The notes below the pieces were generated by a model. It had not been told where the DNA came from and did no database searches. It worked only from the letters and a program-made list of their open reading frames with translations. A stretch of DNA of 64,000 nt from Acetobacter thailandicus (GTDB taxonomy: Bacteria > Pseudomonadota > Alphaproteobacteria > Acetobacterales > Acetobacteraceae), in contig NZ_WOSV01000005.1 of the NCBI RefSeq assembly GCF_011516655.1, positions 62,001-126,000 on the forward strand. The letters are read 5' to 3'. Every line of letters starts with the position of its first letter. The first letter of the stretch is position 1. Shown here piece after piece: positions 52,705 through 61,289 of this stretch. The translations under genes were made by a program, and so were the position numbers.

Positions 52705-53072
52705 TTTTTTGCACTACAGGGGTAAGAGTCATGCAAAGCACGGAAGACACCTTCGCCAACCGGCCGGGAGAGAGTATCGGTATGACCTTTGAGCCATGCG
52801 ACTACCTTGCTGCGCATTGAGGCTGCATCTTCACTGACCGGGATACAGAAGTCAGCCGCTTCATTGTGCCCTTCATTACGGGCACTCAGCGTGGCAAGCG
52901 CGACAGAGTCAGCCATGCCTGAAATATATGCATCACACAATGCGTGACCGGAGGCAGCTGAGCATATTTTGCCAAACCTGCCCGCGGTCATCGGCGTCAC
53001 ACGCTGAGCATGTGCTACGCCCTGTGAGGCGAGCAGTAATGCACCAGCAAGTGTGAGAGAGAAAATTTTCAT
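52701..53072 (-). CDS. Rap1a/Tai-like secreted small protein embedded in the purine operon
   Basis: A 123-residue protein with a signal peptide (residues 1-22, ending AHA). Four cysteines in the pattern [20 protein letters not shown] and the final YPCSAKK match the Rap1a/Tai immunity-protein fold, in which they form two disulfides. Rap1a protects Serratia from a type VI amidase effector; here no type VI or effector gene is seen, so immunity is not implied. Both its ends overlap neighbours by 4 bases (purS upstream, purQ downstream), so it is translated with the purine enzymes though it is exported. Confidence 0.75.
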   Translation of the reverse strand: MKIFSLTLAGALLLASQGVAHAQRVTPMTAGRFGKICSAASGHALCDAYISGMADSVALATLSARNEGHNEAADFCIPVSEDAASMRSKVVAWLKGHTDTLSRPVGEGVFRALHDSYPCSAKK

Positions 53073-53311
53073 CCCAGAACCTCAACGGTGAAGTCTTCGA
53101 TGACCAGGTTTGCCAGCAGTTCACTGGCCATTTTTTCGGCTTCTGCGCGGGCAGCCTGTGCGTCGGTGCTTTTCAGGTCCAGATCAATAATTTTGCCGAC
53201 ACGCACAGCTTCCACGCCAGGAAACCCAAGAGTGTGCAGGGCATGCCCGATGGCTTTACCCTGGGGGTCAAGCACACCTTCTTTAAGCATGACGGTTACG
53301 CGTACTTTCAT
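53069..53311 (-). CDS. purS: Phosphoribosylformylglycinamidine synthase subunit PurS
   Basis: An 80-residue small subunit that joins PurL and PurQ into an active complex. The family core KVRVTVMLKEGVLDPQGKAIGHAL splits into the strand-helix start, and VRVGKIIDLDL follows. It lies 34 bases after purC and overlaps the Rap1a-like gene by 4. Confidence 0.95.
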   Translation of the reverse strand: MKVRVTVMLKEGVLDPQGKAIGHALHTLGFPGVEAVRVGKIIDLDLKSTDAQAARAEAEKMASELLANLVIEDFTVEVLG

Positions 53312-53345
53312 TGGTTGAAATTCCTGTTTACTGAACGAGAGAGAG

Positions 53346-54098
53346 TTACTGGTCGGTATCGGTGCCGTTTGCTTCCTCGGGAAGGATGCCCAGGCGACGG
53401 GCGACTTCCTGATAAGCTTCTTTCACGCCGCCCATGTCACGGCGGAAACGGTCTTTATCAAGTTTTTCTCTGGTCTGACTGTCCCACAGACGGCAGTTGT
53501 CGGGAGAGATTTCATCAGCAAGAACGATGGTCATATCGTCCCCGTCCCATGCCCGGCCAAACTCGAGTTTGAAGTCAACAAGCTGAATGCCAATGCCGGT
53601 GAAAAGACCACACAGAAAATCATTCACACGCATAGCGTGAGCGGTAATCTCTTCCAGGTCGTGCGGTGTGGCCCAGCCAAAAGCGATGATGTGATCTTCT
53701 GAAACCAGAGGGTCACCCAAATCATCGTTTTTGTAATAAAACTCAACGACCGTGCGAGGCAGGCGTTCGCCCTCCTCCAACCCGAAACGCTTGGCAATGC
53801 TGCCGGCTGAAATATTACGTAAAACAACTTCGAGAGGGATAATTTCGACCTCTTTTACCAGCTGCTCACGCATATTAATGCGGCGGATGAAGTGGGTGGG
53901 AATACCGATTTCCTGAAGGCGCAGCATCAGATACTCACTGATGCGATTATTCAGAACGCCTTTGCCGGTAATGACAGCACTTTTGGCACCATTGCCTGCT
54001 GTGGCATCATCTTTAAAATACTGAACTACTGTGCCGGGTTCAGGGCCTTCAAAAAGGATTTTGGCTTTACCTTCGTAAAGCTGGCGACGACGGGCCAT
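53346..54098 (-). CDS. purC: Phosphoribosylaminoimidazole-succinocarboxamide synthase
   Basis: A 250-residue SAICAR synthetase that joins aspartate to CAIR with ATP. It starts [14 protein letters not shown] and carries [24 protein letters not shown] and [13 protein letters not shown]. It is second in the operon after purB, with 120 bases between them that contain a hairpin. Confidence 0.97.
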   Translation of the reverse strand: MARRRQLYEGKAKILFEGPEPGTVVQYFKDDATAGNGAKSAVITGKGVLNNRISEYLMLRLQEIGIPTHFIRRINMREQLVKEVEIIPLEVVLRNISAGSIAKRFGLEEGERLPRTVVEFYYKNDDLGDPLVSEDHIIAFGWATPHDLEEITAHAMRVNDFLCGLFTGIGIQLVDFKLEFGRAWDGDDMTIVLADEISPDNCRLWDSQTREKLDKDRFRRDMGGVKEAYQEVARRLGILPEEANGTDTDQ

Positions 54099-54148
54099 GA
54101 TTGTCCTTACCTGTCTTGCTGGAAGTCTATCCCTGCGATCGCTGCATA

Positions 54149-54171
54149 CAGGGCCAGCTTGTGCGGCCCTG
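54149..54171 (-). terminator. Hairpin between purB and purC
   Basis: CAGGGCC (54149-54155) pairs with GGCCCTG (54165-54171) around a 9-base loop. It lies 48 bases after the purB stop on the minus strand and 50 bases before the purC start. No T-tract follows, so it could be a processing site or leaky terminator. The neighbouring GCGATCGC is a plain palindrome. Confidence 0.4.
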
Positions 54172-54218
54172 CCTGGGTGTTAGCTATAACAGGGTTTTAA
54201 AGTTGAAGAAACAGTCTT

Positions 54219-55568
54219 TCAGGCAGCGGGGCCTGCTTCACCGAAGACCTTTTCATAGATGGCGTCGATGGCTTTCAGGTGCTGACGGCTATCCATAGCA
54301 GAATCAAGCAGATCAGCTGAAATGCGCCCGGCAATTTCGGGGTCAGCATCAAGATTCTCGCGGAAGGATTTTCCTTCAGGTGTACCGAGCTTTGTCCAGG
54401 TTTCCATCGCGTTGCGCTGCACGATGCGATAGGCATCTTCACGGGACAGGCCAGCGCGTGCAAGTGCAAGCAGAACTTCGCCTGAGTGAACAACACCACC
54501 AAGGCTTTCGATGTTTGCTGCCATACGTTCAGGGTAAACCAGCAGTTTGCCGATCAGGCCTGAAAGACGGGCAAGCGCAAAATCAAGGCCGATGGTCGCA
54601 TCAGGGCAGATATTACGTTCAACAGAAGAATGGCTGATGTCACGCTCGTGCCACAGGGCAACATTCTCAAGTGCCGGGACAACGGCTGAACGAACCAGAC
54701 GGGCAAGCCCGGTCAGATTTTCAGTCAGCACAGGGTTGCGCTTATGCGGCATGGCAGAAGACCCCTTCTGCCCAGGGTGGAAGAATTCTTCAGCTTCACG
54801 CACTTCGGAGCGTTGCAGATGACGAATTTCGGTTGCAATGCGTTCAATGCCGCTTGCAATCACACCCAGGGTGCAGAAATAGGCTGCATGACGGTCACGG
54901 GGAATAACCTGTGTTGAAACAGGCTCTGCCTGCAGGCCAAGGCGTTCAGCGACATAATGCTCAACGCGAGGGTCAAGATGCGCATATGTGCCGACAGCAC
55001 CAGAGATCGCACAGGTTGCAATTTCAGCGCGTGCAGCCAGCAGGCGGGCTTTGTTGCGCTCAAACTCCACATAATGGCCAGCGAGCTTCAGACCAAAAGA
55101 GGTCGGCTCAGCGTGAATGCCATGGCTGCGACCAATGGTAAGGGTGTGTTTGTGCTCAAATGCACGGACGCGCAGAGCAGAGAGAACTTCGTCAAGGTCT
55201 TTCAGCAGCAGGTCAGTTGCCTGCACCAGCTGGACAGAGAGGCAGGTATCGAGAATGTCAGATGAGGTCATTCCCAGATGAACAAAACGGCTTTCAGGGC
55301 CGACTTTTTCTGCCAGCCAGGTCAGGAAGGCAATAACGTCGTGACGGGTCTCAGCTTCAATTTCGTCAATTCTGGCGAGATCTGCAGCAGAGAAAGCAGC
55401 CAGAGCTTTGTCGCCCTTCTCGCGGATCACTTTAACAGCATCTTTGGGGATAGCACCGTATTCAGCCATTGCTTCACAGGCCAGGGCTTCAATCTCAAAC
55501 CAGATGCGGTAGCGGTTTTCAGGAGACCAGATCGCGGCCATGACGGGACGGGTATAACGTGGCACCAT
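54219..55568 (-). CDS. purB: Adenylosuccinate lyase
   Basis: A 449-residue lyase of the fumarase/aspartase superfamily that acts twice in purine synthesis, on SAICAR and on adenylosuccinate. The flexible signature loop is GSSAMPHKRNP near residue 265; the general base and acid histidines sit in GRSHGIHAEPT and HLGMTSSDI. The ATG at 55568 follows AAGGAG by 11 bases. It leads the purB-purC-purS-x-purQ-purL-bolA-grxD run on the minus strand. Confidence 0.96.
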   Translation of the reverse strand: MVPRYTRPVMAAIWSPENRYRIWFEIEALACEAMAEYGAIPKDAVKVIREKGDKALAAFSAADLARIDEIEAETRHDVIAFLTWLAEKVGPESRFVHLGMTSSDILDTCLSVQLVQATDLLLKDLDEVLSALRVRAFEHKHTLTIGRSHGIHAEPTSFGLKLAGHYVEFERNKARLLAARAEIATCAISGAVGTYAHLDPRVEHYVAERLGLQAEPVSTQVIPRDRHAAYFCTLGVIASGIERIATEIRHLQRSEVREAEEFFHPGQKGSSAMPHKRNPVLTENLTGLARLVRSAVVPALENVALWHERDISHSSVERNICPDATIGLDFALARLSGLIGKLLVYPERMAANIESLGGVVHSGEVLLALARAGLSREDAYRIVQRNAMETWTKLGTPEGKSFRENLDADPEIAGRISADLLDSAMDSRQHLKAIDAIYEKVFGEAGPAA

Positions 55569-55730
55569 AACTGCAACACTCCTTCAGTTTACAGAAACAT
55601 GCCGCCTCTCTAGCTGATTTCGTGCTGTGCGTCTGCCACCAAATTCATAAAAGTTTGACCAGAATGCGTGCATTAATCTGAGCGGGCTTCGTATTATACC
55701 CGCGCGGATTATTATCGAATCGGAGTTTTT

Positions 55731-56351
55731 GTGAACAGTTTACTAGATGGCTTTAGCTTTCAGGCTCTTATCGCGTTTTGTCAGGTTATTCTGATTGATA
55801 TTACTCTGGCGGGCGATAATGCTGTTGTAATCGGGCTTGTGGTTAAATCTCTTTCACCTGCTGAGAGAAAAAAGGCCATTTTTGCAGGCATTGGTATTGC
55901 TGCCGTTCTGCGTATTATCCTTGCCCTTGTCGCCGCCAGATTGCTTGAAATTATAGGGCTTACACTTGCCGGTGGTATTTTGCTGCTATGGGTATGCTGG
56001 CGGATGTACCGCGAGATGTGCGCCGTTCAGCATGATGACAATGCTGAGGCTGCCGCTCAGGGCAGTATGGGTAAAATTATTTTCCGTATCTTCCTGGCTG
56101 ACCTTTCTATGAGCCTTGATAATGTTCTCGCTGTAGCGGGAGCAGCAGCCCGGCATCCTTATATTCTTGTGGCAGGGCTTGTTTTCTCTGTTCTTCTGAT
56201 GGGGGTCGCGGCATCTTATGTTGCACGCCTGCTTGATCGTTATAAATGGCTGTCATGGGTGGGGCTGCTTATCGTGCTGTTTGTTGCCCTTGAGCTGATT
56301 TATAAAGGCTCTGCTGAAGTCTGGCCGCATGTTCCGTTTTTTAAGTCGTAA
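55731..56351 (+). CDS. TerC family integral membrane protein
   Basis: A 206-residue membrane protein with about seven helices. The two acidic motifs are DITLAGDNAVVIG near residue 25 and DLSMSLDNVLAVAGAA near residue 124, which face each other in TerC-type transporters. Related proteins export manganese or serve extracytoplasmic metalation; the name from tellurite resistance is historical. The GTG start at 55731 has GGAG 6 bases before. I looked for the manganese riboswitch often found before such genes but did not see its conserved boxes. Confidence 0.9.
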   Translation: MNSLLDGFSFQALIAFCQVILIDITLAGDNAVVIGLVVKSLSPAERKKAIFAGIGIAAVLRIILALVAARLLEIIGLTLAGGILLLWVCWRMYREMCAVQHDDNAEAAAQGSMGKIIFRIFLADLSMSLDNVLAVAGAAARHPYILVAGLVFSVLLMGVAASYVARLLDRYKWLSWVGLLIVLFVALELIYKGSAEVWPHVPFFKS

Positions 56352-56436
56352 TCAGGCTGGCCTGTCCTGTGCCAGGTTGATTGTTCCTGGTGAGCCTGTC
56401 AGAGTGAACGAAATGTCATATTCATATTGAGGCATA

Positions 56437-58416
56437 ATGTCTTTTGTTTTGTCTTCGGTGTTGCGTGGTCGTGTTGCAGCACCGCTCATTGTTCTGTGCC
56501 TGGGGGCCTGCTCTTCTCATGGGAGAACACAGTCAGCTTCAAATGACGGTCCGGTCAATGCTCCTGCTATTCAGCCCGCTGCACAGTCTGCTGCGGTCAG
56601 TTCGGGAGAGACCTCTGTCGCTGACCGTCTTACTCTCTGGCTTAGCCTGACAGGCTCATCGCATGCCAGCGCGCAGGAATATGCAAACTTTTTGCAGACA
56701 CGCCCTGTATGGCCACGGTGGAGTTTGCTTCAGTTACGTATGCAGCAGGCTCTGACGCGAGAGACTGATACAAGCGTTTTGCAGCAGCTCTGTGCGTCTC
56801 AGTCGCTGACTTATAGCCCCGCCCTGGTTAAGTGCGTAACGACGATACCCTCTCTGGCTGGCAAACTCCTTCCCCAGGCGCGTCAGGCCTGGATTAATGG
56901 CACAGATTCCGCACAGGCTGCGGTGTCACTGGCGCAGACCTTCCCTCAGGCGGTAACGGCCGAGACCTCGTGGAAACGCTTTAACCGTGAAGAGACCAGC
57001 GGTAAGCTTGTTGCAGCACGTCAGACCCTTACTTATCTTGCGCCCTCAGCGCAGGCCCTGGCTCAGGCCCGTTTAGCCTTCAGAGCGGGAGACCCTGGCG
57101 CAGAAGCGACACTTGCAGGACTTTCTGCTTCTGATCAGGCTGATACCACACTGGTATATGACAGGCTGCACTGGCTGCGGCTGCAAAAGCGTGATGACGA
57201 AGCTCTGGCTTTATGGAAAAATGCCGGTGTACAGGCAGAGGAAAAAACGCACCTGAGTGCTTTCTGGCGTGAACGTGATGCACTCTCGCGTGATTTCCTG
57301 CAAAATAATCAGAATACTGAAGCGTTCTGGGTCGCTGATGACAAAATAACAACCGGTGTAAACCGTCTTGATGCGGCTTTTCTGAGTGGCTGGATTGCTC
57401 TGCAAAAGCTGAATATGCCCTCTATTTCAGAGCCATTGTTTCGCAGCCTGGCAGATTCCTCTTCTTTAATTACAAAAAGCCGCGGTTATTACTGGCTGGG
57501 GCGCACGCATGCCAGACTGAACCAAACCGCTTCGGCACAGGCAGACTACGCCCGTGCTGCCGGGTATGCAGGCACATTTTACGGGCAGATGGCAGCGGCT
57601 GAACTTGATGGTAAGCGCCCTACCCTGCTTAATCCCGATATTATACCAGCCGCTGTCACCAGAAGTCTGCGTGCATGGCAAAACCCCATGCCTCTTTCTG
57701 CTGCGGAGGATAGTCCCGGAGGGAATGATCTTGCCCGTGCTGCCGAAATTCTTGTGTCGTGGAATGACCGGCCTCATGCCCGTGATTTTCTGAGCCTGAT
57801 GCTTATCAGAGCCAGGTCTCTGCGTGAAAAAATAGCCATTGCGCATCTGGCAACCCGTCTGCAAATTCCTGATACAGGTGTTATGGTTGCGCGCTATGCC
57901 GGCAGAGATGGTCTCTTCCTGCTGCGTGAAGGCTGGCCACAGCCTTATACTCTGCCGACAGGCACGGCTGTTTCTCCCGCTCTTGTTCAGGGGCTGATCC
58001 GTCAGGAAAGCAGCTTTAACCCGGATGCTGTCAGTCCCTCAAACGCAATTGGCCTGATGCAGCTTAAGACAGGCACAGCGCATGATATGTTACAGTCTGC
58101 GGGGCTTCCTGCCTCTGCGGCAACTGCAGGCGGGCTGCATAACCCCGATAATAACATGCGTCTTGGCATGGCCTATCTGTCTTATCTGCAGGGGCGGTTT
58201 GCCTCTGTCGTACCTTATGTCACCGCATCTTATAACGGGGGGCCAAACCGCCTGGCGCGCTGGCTGAGTGCACAGGGCAACCCTGCTGAAGGTCAGGCCA
58301 GTCAGGATGACATGATCGACTGGATTGAAACCATTCCTTACAGCGAAACACGTAATTACGTGCAGCGTGTGTGGGAAAATATGACGATATATAGCGTTCT
58401 GGGGAAAAACACATGA
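56437..58416 (+). CDS. slt: Soluble-type lytic murein transglycosylase, lipoprotein form
   Basis: A 659-residue exported murein hydrolase. The signal peptide ends in LCLGAC, a lipobox, so the protein is probably anchored to a membrane. A long helical, superhelix-like region (residues 60-480) precedes the catalytic domain, with the catalytic E524 in IRQESSFN, then AIGLMQLKTGTA and SYNGGPNRL, and IPYSETRNYVQRV near the end. It cleaves glycan strands with 1,6-anhydro products. It overlaps pgpA by 4 bases. Confidence 0.93.
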   Translation: MSFVLSSVLRGRVAAPLIVLCLGACSSHGRTQSASNDGPVNAPAIQPAAQSAAVSSGETSVADRLTLWLSLTGSSHASAQEYANFLQTRPVWPRWSLLQLRMQQALTRETDTSVLQQLCASQSLTYSPALVKCVTTIPSLAGKLLPQARQAWINGTDSAQAAVSLAQTFPQAVTAETSWKRFNREETSGKLVAARQTLTYLAPSAQALAQARLAFRAGDPGAEATLAGLSASDQADTTLVYDRLHWLRLQKRDDEALALWKNAGVQAEEKTHLSAFWRERDALSRDFLQNNQNTEAFWVADDKITTGVNRLDAAFLSGWIALQKLNMPSISEPLFRSLADSSSLITKSRGYYWLGRTHARLNQTASAQADYARAAGYAGTFYGQMAAAELDGKRPTLLNPDIIPAAVTRSLRAWQNPMPLSAAEDSPGGNDLARAAEILVSWNDRPHARDFLSLMLIRARSLREKIAIAHLATRLQIPDTGVMVARYAGRDGLFLLREGWPQPYTLPTGTAVSPALVQGLIRQESSFNPDAVSPSNAIGLMQLKTGTAHDMLQSAGLPASAATAGGLHNPDNNMRLGMAYLSYLQGRFASVVPYVTASYNGGPNRLARWLSAQGNPAEGQASQDDMIDWIETIPYSETRNYVQRVWENMTIYSVLGKNT

Positions 58417-58883
58417 CGATTGCACGTATTATTGCGACCTTTGGTGGCTGTGGGCTTGCACCTAAAGCGCCGGGCACGGTCGGGTCTCTGGCAGCACTCA
58501 TTGCTGGTTTACCTTTGCTTAAAAAGCCAAAGGTTTTGTTGCTGAGCGCTGTTGCGGCAACAGGTGTTGGTTTGTGGGCTTCACACAAAGCCGGTGACGG
58601 TGAAGATCACAGCTGGATTGTGATTGATGAAGTCGCCGGAATGTGGATCAGCCTTCTGGCGTGTGCTGCCGTCGATAAAAAGAAATCAGCGGGCTGGTTG
58701 TGGCCTTTAGTTGCTTTTGGTTTATTTCGCCTGTTTGACATTAAAAAACCCGGGCCTGTTGGCTATATGGATCGACGCCATGATGCGGTTGGCATTATGG
58801 GCGATGATGTTGTTGCCGGTATAATGGCTGCGCTCTGCATTAAAGTACTGCGTACTGCTGCCGGCTTTTTTAAAAAGGCCTGA
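58413..58883 (+). CDS. pgpA: Phosphatidylglycerophosphatase A
   Basis: A 156-residue membrane phosphatase that forms phosphatidylglycerol. The PgpA start ATFGGCGLAPKAPGTVGSLAA and the acidic VIDEVAGMWISLL are diagnostic, as is FRLFDIKKPGPVGYMDRR. Two or three membrane segments are visible. It overlaps slt by 4 bases and is 6 bases ahead of the next gene; its product feeds cardiolipin synthase. Confidence 0.94.
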   Translation: MTIARIIATFGGCGLAPKAPGTVGSLAALIAGLPLLKKPKVLLLSAVAATGVGLWASHKAGDGEDHSWIVIDEVAGMWISLLACAAVDKKKSAGWLWPLVAFGLFRLFDIKKPGPVGYMDRRHDAVGIMGDDVVAGIMAALCIKVLRTAAGFFKKA

Positions 58884-58889
58884 GATCTG

Positions 58890-59408
58890 ATGTTTTCCCT
58901 CACCGCTCCCTCTGATGCCCTGCTGACAGAAGGTCTGCTGACAGCAAAAGCTGTCATGGAGCGTCTCAGCCAGTCAGGCCAGCGTGTTGTAACTGCAGAG
59001 AGCTGCACTGGTGGTCTTGTTTCAGCCTTGCTTGTGCATCATGCCGGTGCATCTGACTGTGTTGAGGGAGCGTTTGTTACTTATTCTAATCAGCTAAAAC
59101 ACTCAGCTCTTGATGTCAGGGACGAGACACTGGCTCGTTTTGGCGCTGTGAGTGCAGAGACTGTGACAGAAATGGCTGAAGGCGCGCTGTGTGCTGCAGC
59201 CAGGGCAACAGTTGCAGTTTCTGTCTCTGGTATTGCTGGGCCAGGTGGCGGGTCTGATGAAAAGCCTGTTGGTCTTGTATGGTTCGGTCTGGCGGTGAAC
59301 GGTAAAAAAATTAAAGCCGCAAGTCAGAATTTTGAGGGCAGCCGTACCGAAATACGCTGGCAGGCTGCCCTTTATGCATTACAGCTTATCGCTGGATATG
59401 ACGAGTAA
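58890..59408 (+). CDS. pncC: CinA C-terminal family nicotinamide-nucleotide amidohydrolase
   Basis: A 172-residue stand-alone CinA-C domain. Key blocks are TAESCTGGLVSALL with the catalytic-type serine, VTYSNQLKHSAL, GAVSAETVTEMAEGAL and VSGIAGPGGGSDEKPVGLVWFG. It deamidates nicotinamide mononucleotide to the acid for NAD salvage. The N-terminal molybdopterin-like domain of full CinA is absent. It follows pgpA by 6 bases. Confidence 0.93.
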   Translation: MFSLTAPSDALLTEGLLTAKAVMERLSQSGQRVVTAESCTGGLVSALLVHHAGASDCVEGAFVTYSNQLKHSALDVRDETLARFGAVSAETVTEMAEGALCAAARATVAVSVSGIAGPGGGSDEKPVGLVWFGLAVNGKKIKAASQNFEGSRTEIRWQAALYALQLIAGYDE

Positions 59409-59417
59409 GAGCGCGCC

Positions 59418-59636
59418 TTAGTCTTTACTGAAAGAAGGCATGACTGGTGCATCAGGGAACGGTGGTGCTGTCGTTCCCGTTCCCGGAGCGATTATGACCG
59501 GCTGCGGCTGTACAGGCGCTTTAGCTGCTACGGGAGCAGCTGCTTTATGGTCTTTTTTGTGCTTGTCAGGTGTACTGCAGCCCGCAGTCAGTGCTGCGAT
59601 TGTCACTAAAATAGTCGCGTTACGTATTAAGCTCAT
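59418..59636 (-). CDS. Small Pro/Ala-rich lipoprotein
   Basis: A 72-residue exported lipoprotein with lipobox LTAGC at residues 16-20. The mature part is short, charged, then rich in Pro and Ala (low complexity) with no known domain. It converges with pncC, whose stop is 9 bases away, and lies 58 bases from the coq10-type gene. A function cannot be inferred. Confidence 0.7.
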   Translation of the reverse strand: MSLIRNATILVTIAALTAGCSTPDKHKKDHKAAAPVAAKAPVQPQPVIIAPGTGTTAPPFPDAPVMPSFSKD

Positions 59637-59694
59637 AAAATGATTACCCTGCGTGAGACGATTATTACTTCATAAGCCTCGCAGAGTATCACTA

Positions 59695-60174
59695 TTACTG
59701 CAAAGCTGCTGACGTTTTACCAGGTGTGAGATATATTGCCTGGGGTGGCCCGTAAATATCACGGGCACGTTTAAGAAACGCTGTGACCATGCGACGCACA
59801 GCTTCAGCAAACACGACACCAATTGCGGCTTGCAGAATTTTAGAACGAAATTCAAAGTCGACGAAAAATTCGACCTGGCAACCACGGGGGTCTGGTGTGA
59901 AAGTCCACACATTTTTGAGGTATTTAAACGGTCCCTGCTCATACTGAACAAGGATGCGCGAGGGTCTCTCAAGCGTTACGCGAGAGGTAAAACTTTCCCG
60001 GAAAGGGCCAAAACCAATAGCCAGGTCCGCAACCAGTTCGGTTTGTGTCTTTGTGCGTATACGCGATGAAACACACCAGGGAAGAAATTCAGGATAGCGT
60101 GCAACATCAGCAACAAGGTCAAAAATCTGTTCTGGCGGATAAGCAAGAACACGCTTTTCTGCGTGTTTAGGCAT
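59695..60174 (-). CDS. COQ10/RatA-like START-domain protein
   Basis: A 159-residue member of the polyketide-cyclase/START family. Landmarks are [27 protein letters not shown] in pieces, [10 protein letters not shown] and [15 protein letters not shown]. Mitochondrial Coq10 binds ubiquinone and supports its use in respiration; the bacterial relative has also been called RatA. Beside lipA in alphaproteobacteria it is usually read as the coenzyme Q-binding form. It overlaps lipA by 8 bases, so translation is coupled. Confidence 0.9.
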   Translation of the reverse strand: MPKHAEKRVLAYPPEQIFDLVADVARYPEFLPWCVSSRIRTKTQTELVADLAIGFGPFRESFTSRVTLERPSRILVQYEQGPFKYLKNVWTFTPDPRGCQVEFFVDFEFRSKILQAAIGVVFAEAVRRMVTAFLKRARDIYGPPQAIYLTPGKTSAALQ

Positions 60175-61147
60175 TCTGACTTCCTTTCAGACGTTCTGAG
60201 CGCGCCTGCCTCAGAGCCGCGAAGTCTGCGTCGGCATGGTAAGATGATCTGGTAAGAGGGCTGGAACTTACCTGTAAAAAACCCTTGGCACGGGCCATAG
60301 CGCCATACTCCTCAAATTCCTGAGGGGTAACAAAACGGTCAACGGCAGCGTGCTTAACGGTAGGCTGAAGGTACTGTCCCATGGTGATAAAATCAACATC
60401 AGCAATACGCAGGTCATCCATAACCTGTGCGAGCTCCATTTTTTCTTCACCCAGGCCGAGCATGAGGCCTGACTTGGTGAAAATGGAAGGATCAAGCTGT
60501 TTGATACGGTCAAGCAGCCTTAAGGACTGATAGTACCGTGCACCGGGCCTGATCGTCGGGTAGAGGCGTGGTACAGTTTCAAGGTTGTGATTAAATACAT
60601 CAGGTTTTGCTTCAGCAATCACTTCAAGAGTATTTTGCTTACGTAAAAAATCCGGTGTCAGAATTTCAATAGTTGTTTCTGGTGATGCGGCACGCACAGC
60701 CGTGATCACACGTGCAAAATGTTTTGCCCCGCCATCAGCCAGGTCATCACGGTCAACCGAGGTAATCACGACATGGCGCAGGCCAAGTTTGGCGACAGCA
60801 TCGGCAACACGGGCGGGTTCGTCATCATCCAGCGCATTTGGCATGCCTGTTGTAATGTTGCAGAACGCGCAGGCACGGGTGCAGATTTCGCCCATGATCA
60901 TCATGGTGGCATGACGCTGTGACCAGCATTCACCAATATTGGGGCATGCGGCCTCTTCGCACACTGTGACGAGTTTGTTCTCGCGCATCAGGTTGCGGGT
61001 CTCATGATAGACCGGATCAACCGGAGCCTTCACACGGATCCAGCTCGGTTTACGGGCAACAGGGTTGTCAGGCCGGTGTGCTTTTTCCGGATGTCTGACT
61101 TTCTCTGCGCCACCTTTGCGGTGATCGATCAATACACGAGTGGACAT
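60167..61147 (-). CDS. lipA: Lipoyl synthase
   Basis: A 326-residue radical-SAM enzyme that inserts two sulfurs into octanoyl groups on E2 proteins. The auxiliary cluster cysteines are in [12 protein letters not shown], and the SAM cluster is in [10 protein letters not shown]. Other blocks are [25 protein letters not shown] and MLGLGE. The open frame extends to 61210, but the ATG at 61147 fits the family start. It serves the lipoyl domain of pdhC, which lies just upstream on the same strand. Confidence 0.95.
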   Translation of the reverse strand: MSTRVLIDHRKGGAEKVRHPEKAHRPDNPVARKPSWIRVKAPVDPVYHETRNLMRENKLVTVCEEAACPNIGECWSQRHATMMIMGEICTRACAFCNITTGMPNALDDDEPARVADAVAKLGLRHVVITSVDRDDLADGGAKHFARVITAVRAASPETTIEILTPDFLRKQNTLEVIAEAKPDVFNHNLETVPRLYPTIRPGARYYQSLRLLDRIKQLDPSIFTKSGLMLGLGEEKMELAQVMDDLRIADVDFITMGQYLQPTVKHAAVDRFVTPQEFEEYGAMARAKGFLQVSSSPLTRSSYHADADFAALRQARSERLKGSQNA

Positions 61148-61190
61148 ATATCTGGTTCTGCCTGTTCTGAAACCATCATCAGAACTGGAG

Positions 61191-61219
61191 CTTCCTGCCC
61201 TCTGCGTCAAGGCAGGAAG
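61191..61219. terminator. 9-bp hairpin between lpdA and lipA
   Basis: CTTCCTGCC (61191-61199) pairs perfectly with GGCAGGAAG (61211-61219), with an 11-base loop. It lies in the leader of lipA, after lpdA. It lacks a clear T-tract. It could tune lipA expression relative to lpdA. Confidence 0.45.
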
Positions 61220-61262
61220 TGTGCTCCTTCACTCTGATCAGGTATTACCTCTGCACAATACA

Positions 61263-61289
61263 CATTTCAGAGTGTAAACTCTAGAAATG
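61263..61289 (-). terminator. Hairpin overlapping the lpdA stop
   Basis: CATTTCAGAGT (61263-61273) pairs with ACTCT and GAAATG (61278-61289, one bulged base) around GTAA, and the stop codon of lpdA lies inside it. There is no T-tract on the minus strand after it. It is likely a 3'-end structure that protects or attenuates the pdh transcript before lipA. Confidence 0.5.

Noticed and set aside
52701-53072. A type VI effector-immunity pair in the purine operon
   Set aside because: Only the Rap1a-like fold is present; no amidase effector or secretion gene occurs within the window.
55569-55730. Possible manganese riboswitch before the TerC gene
   Set aside because: The conserved boxes of that riboswitch were not found; only a weak GCGGG/CCCGC stem is present.
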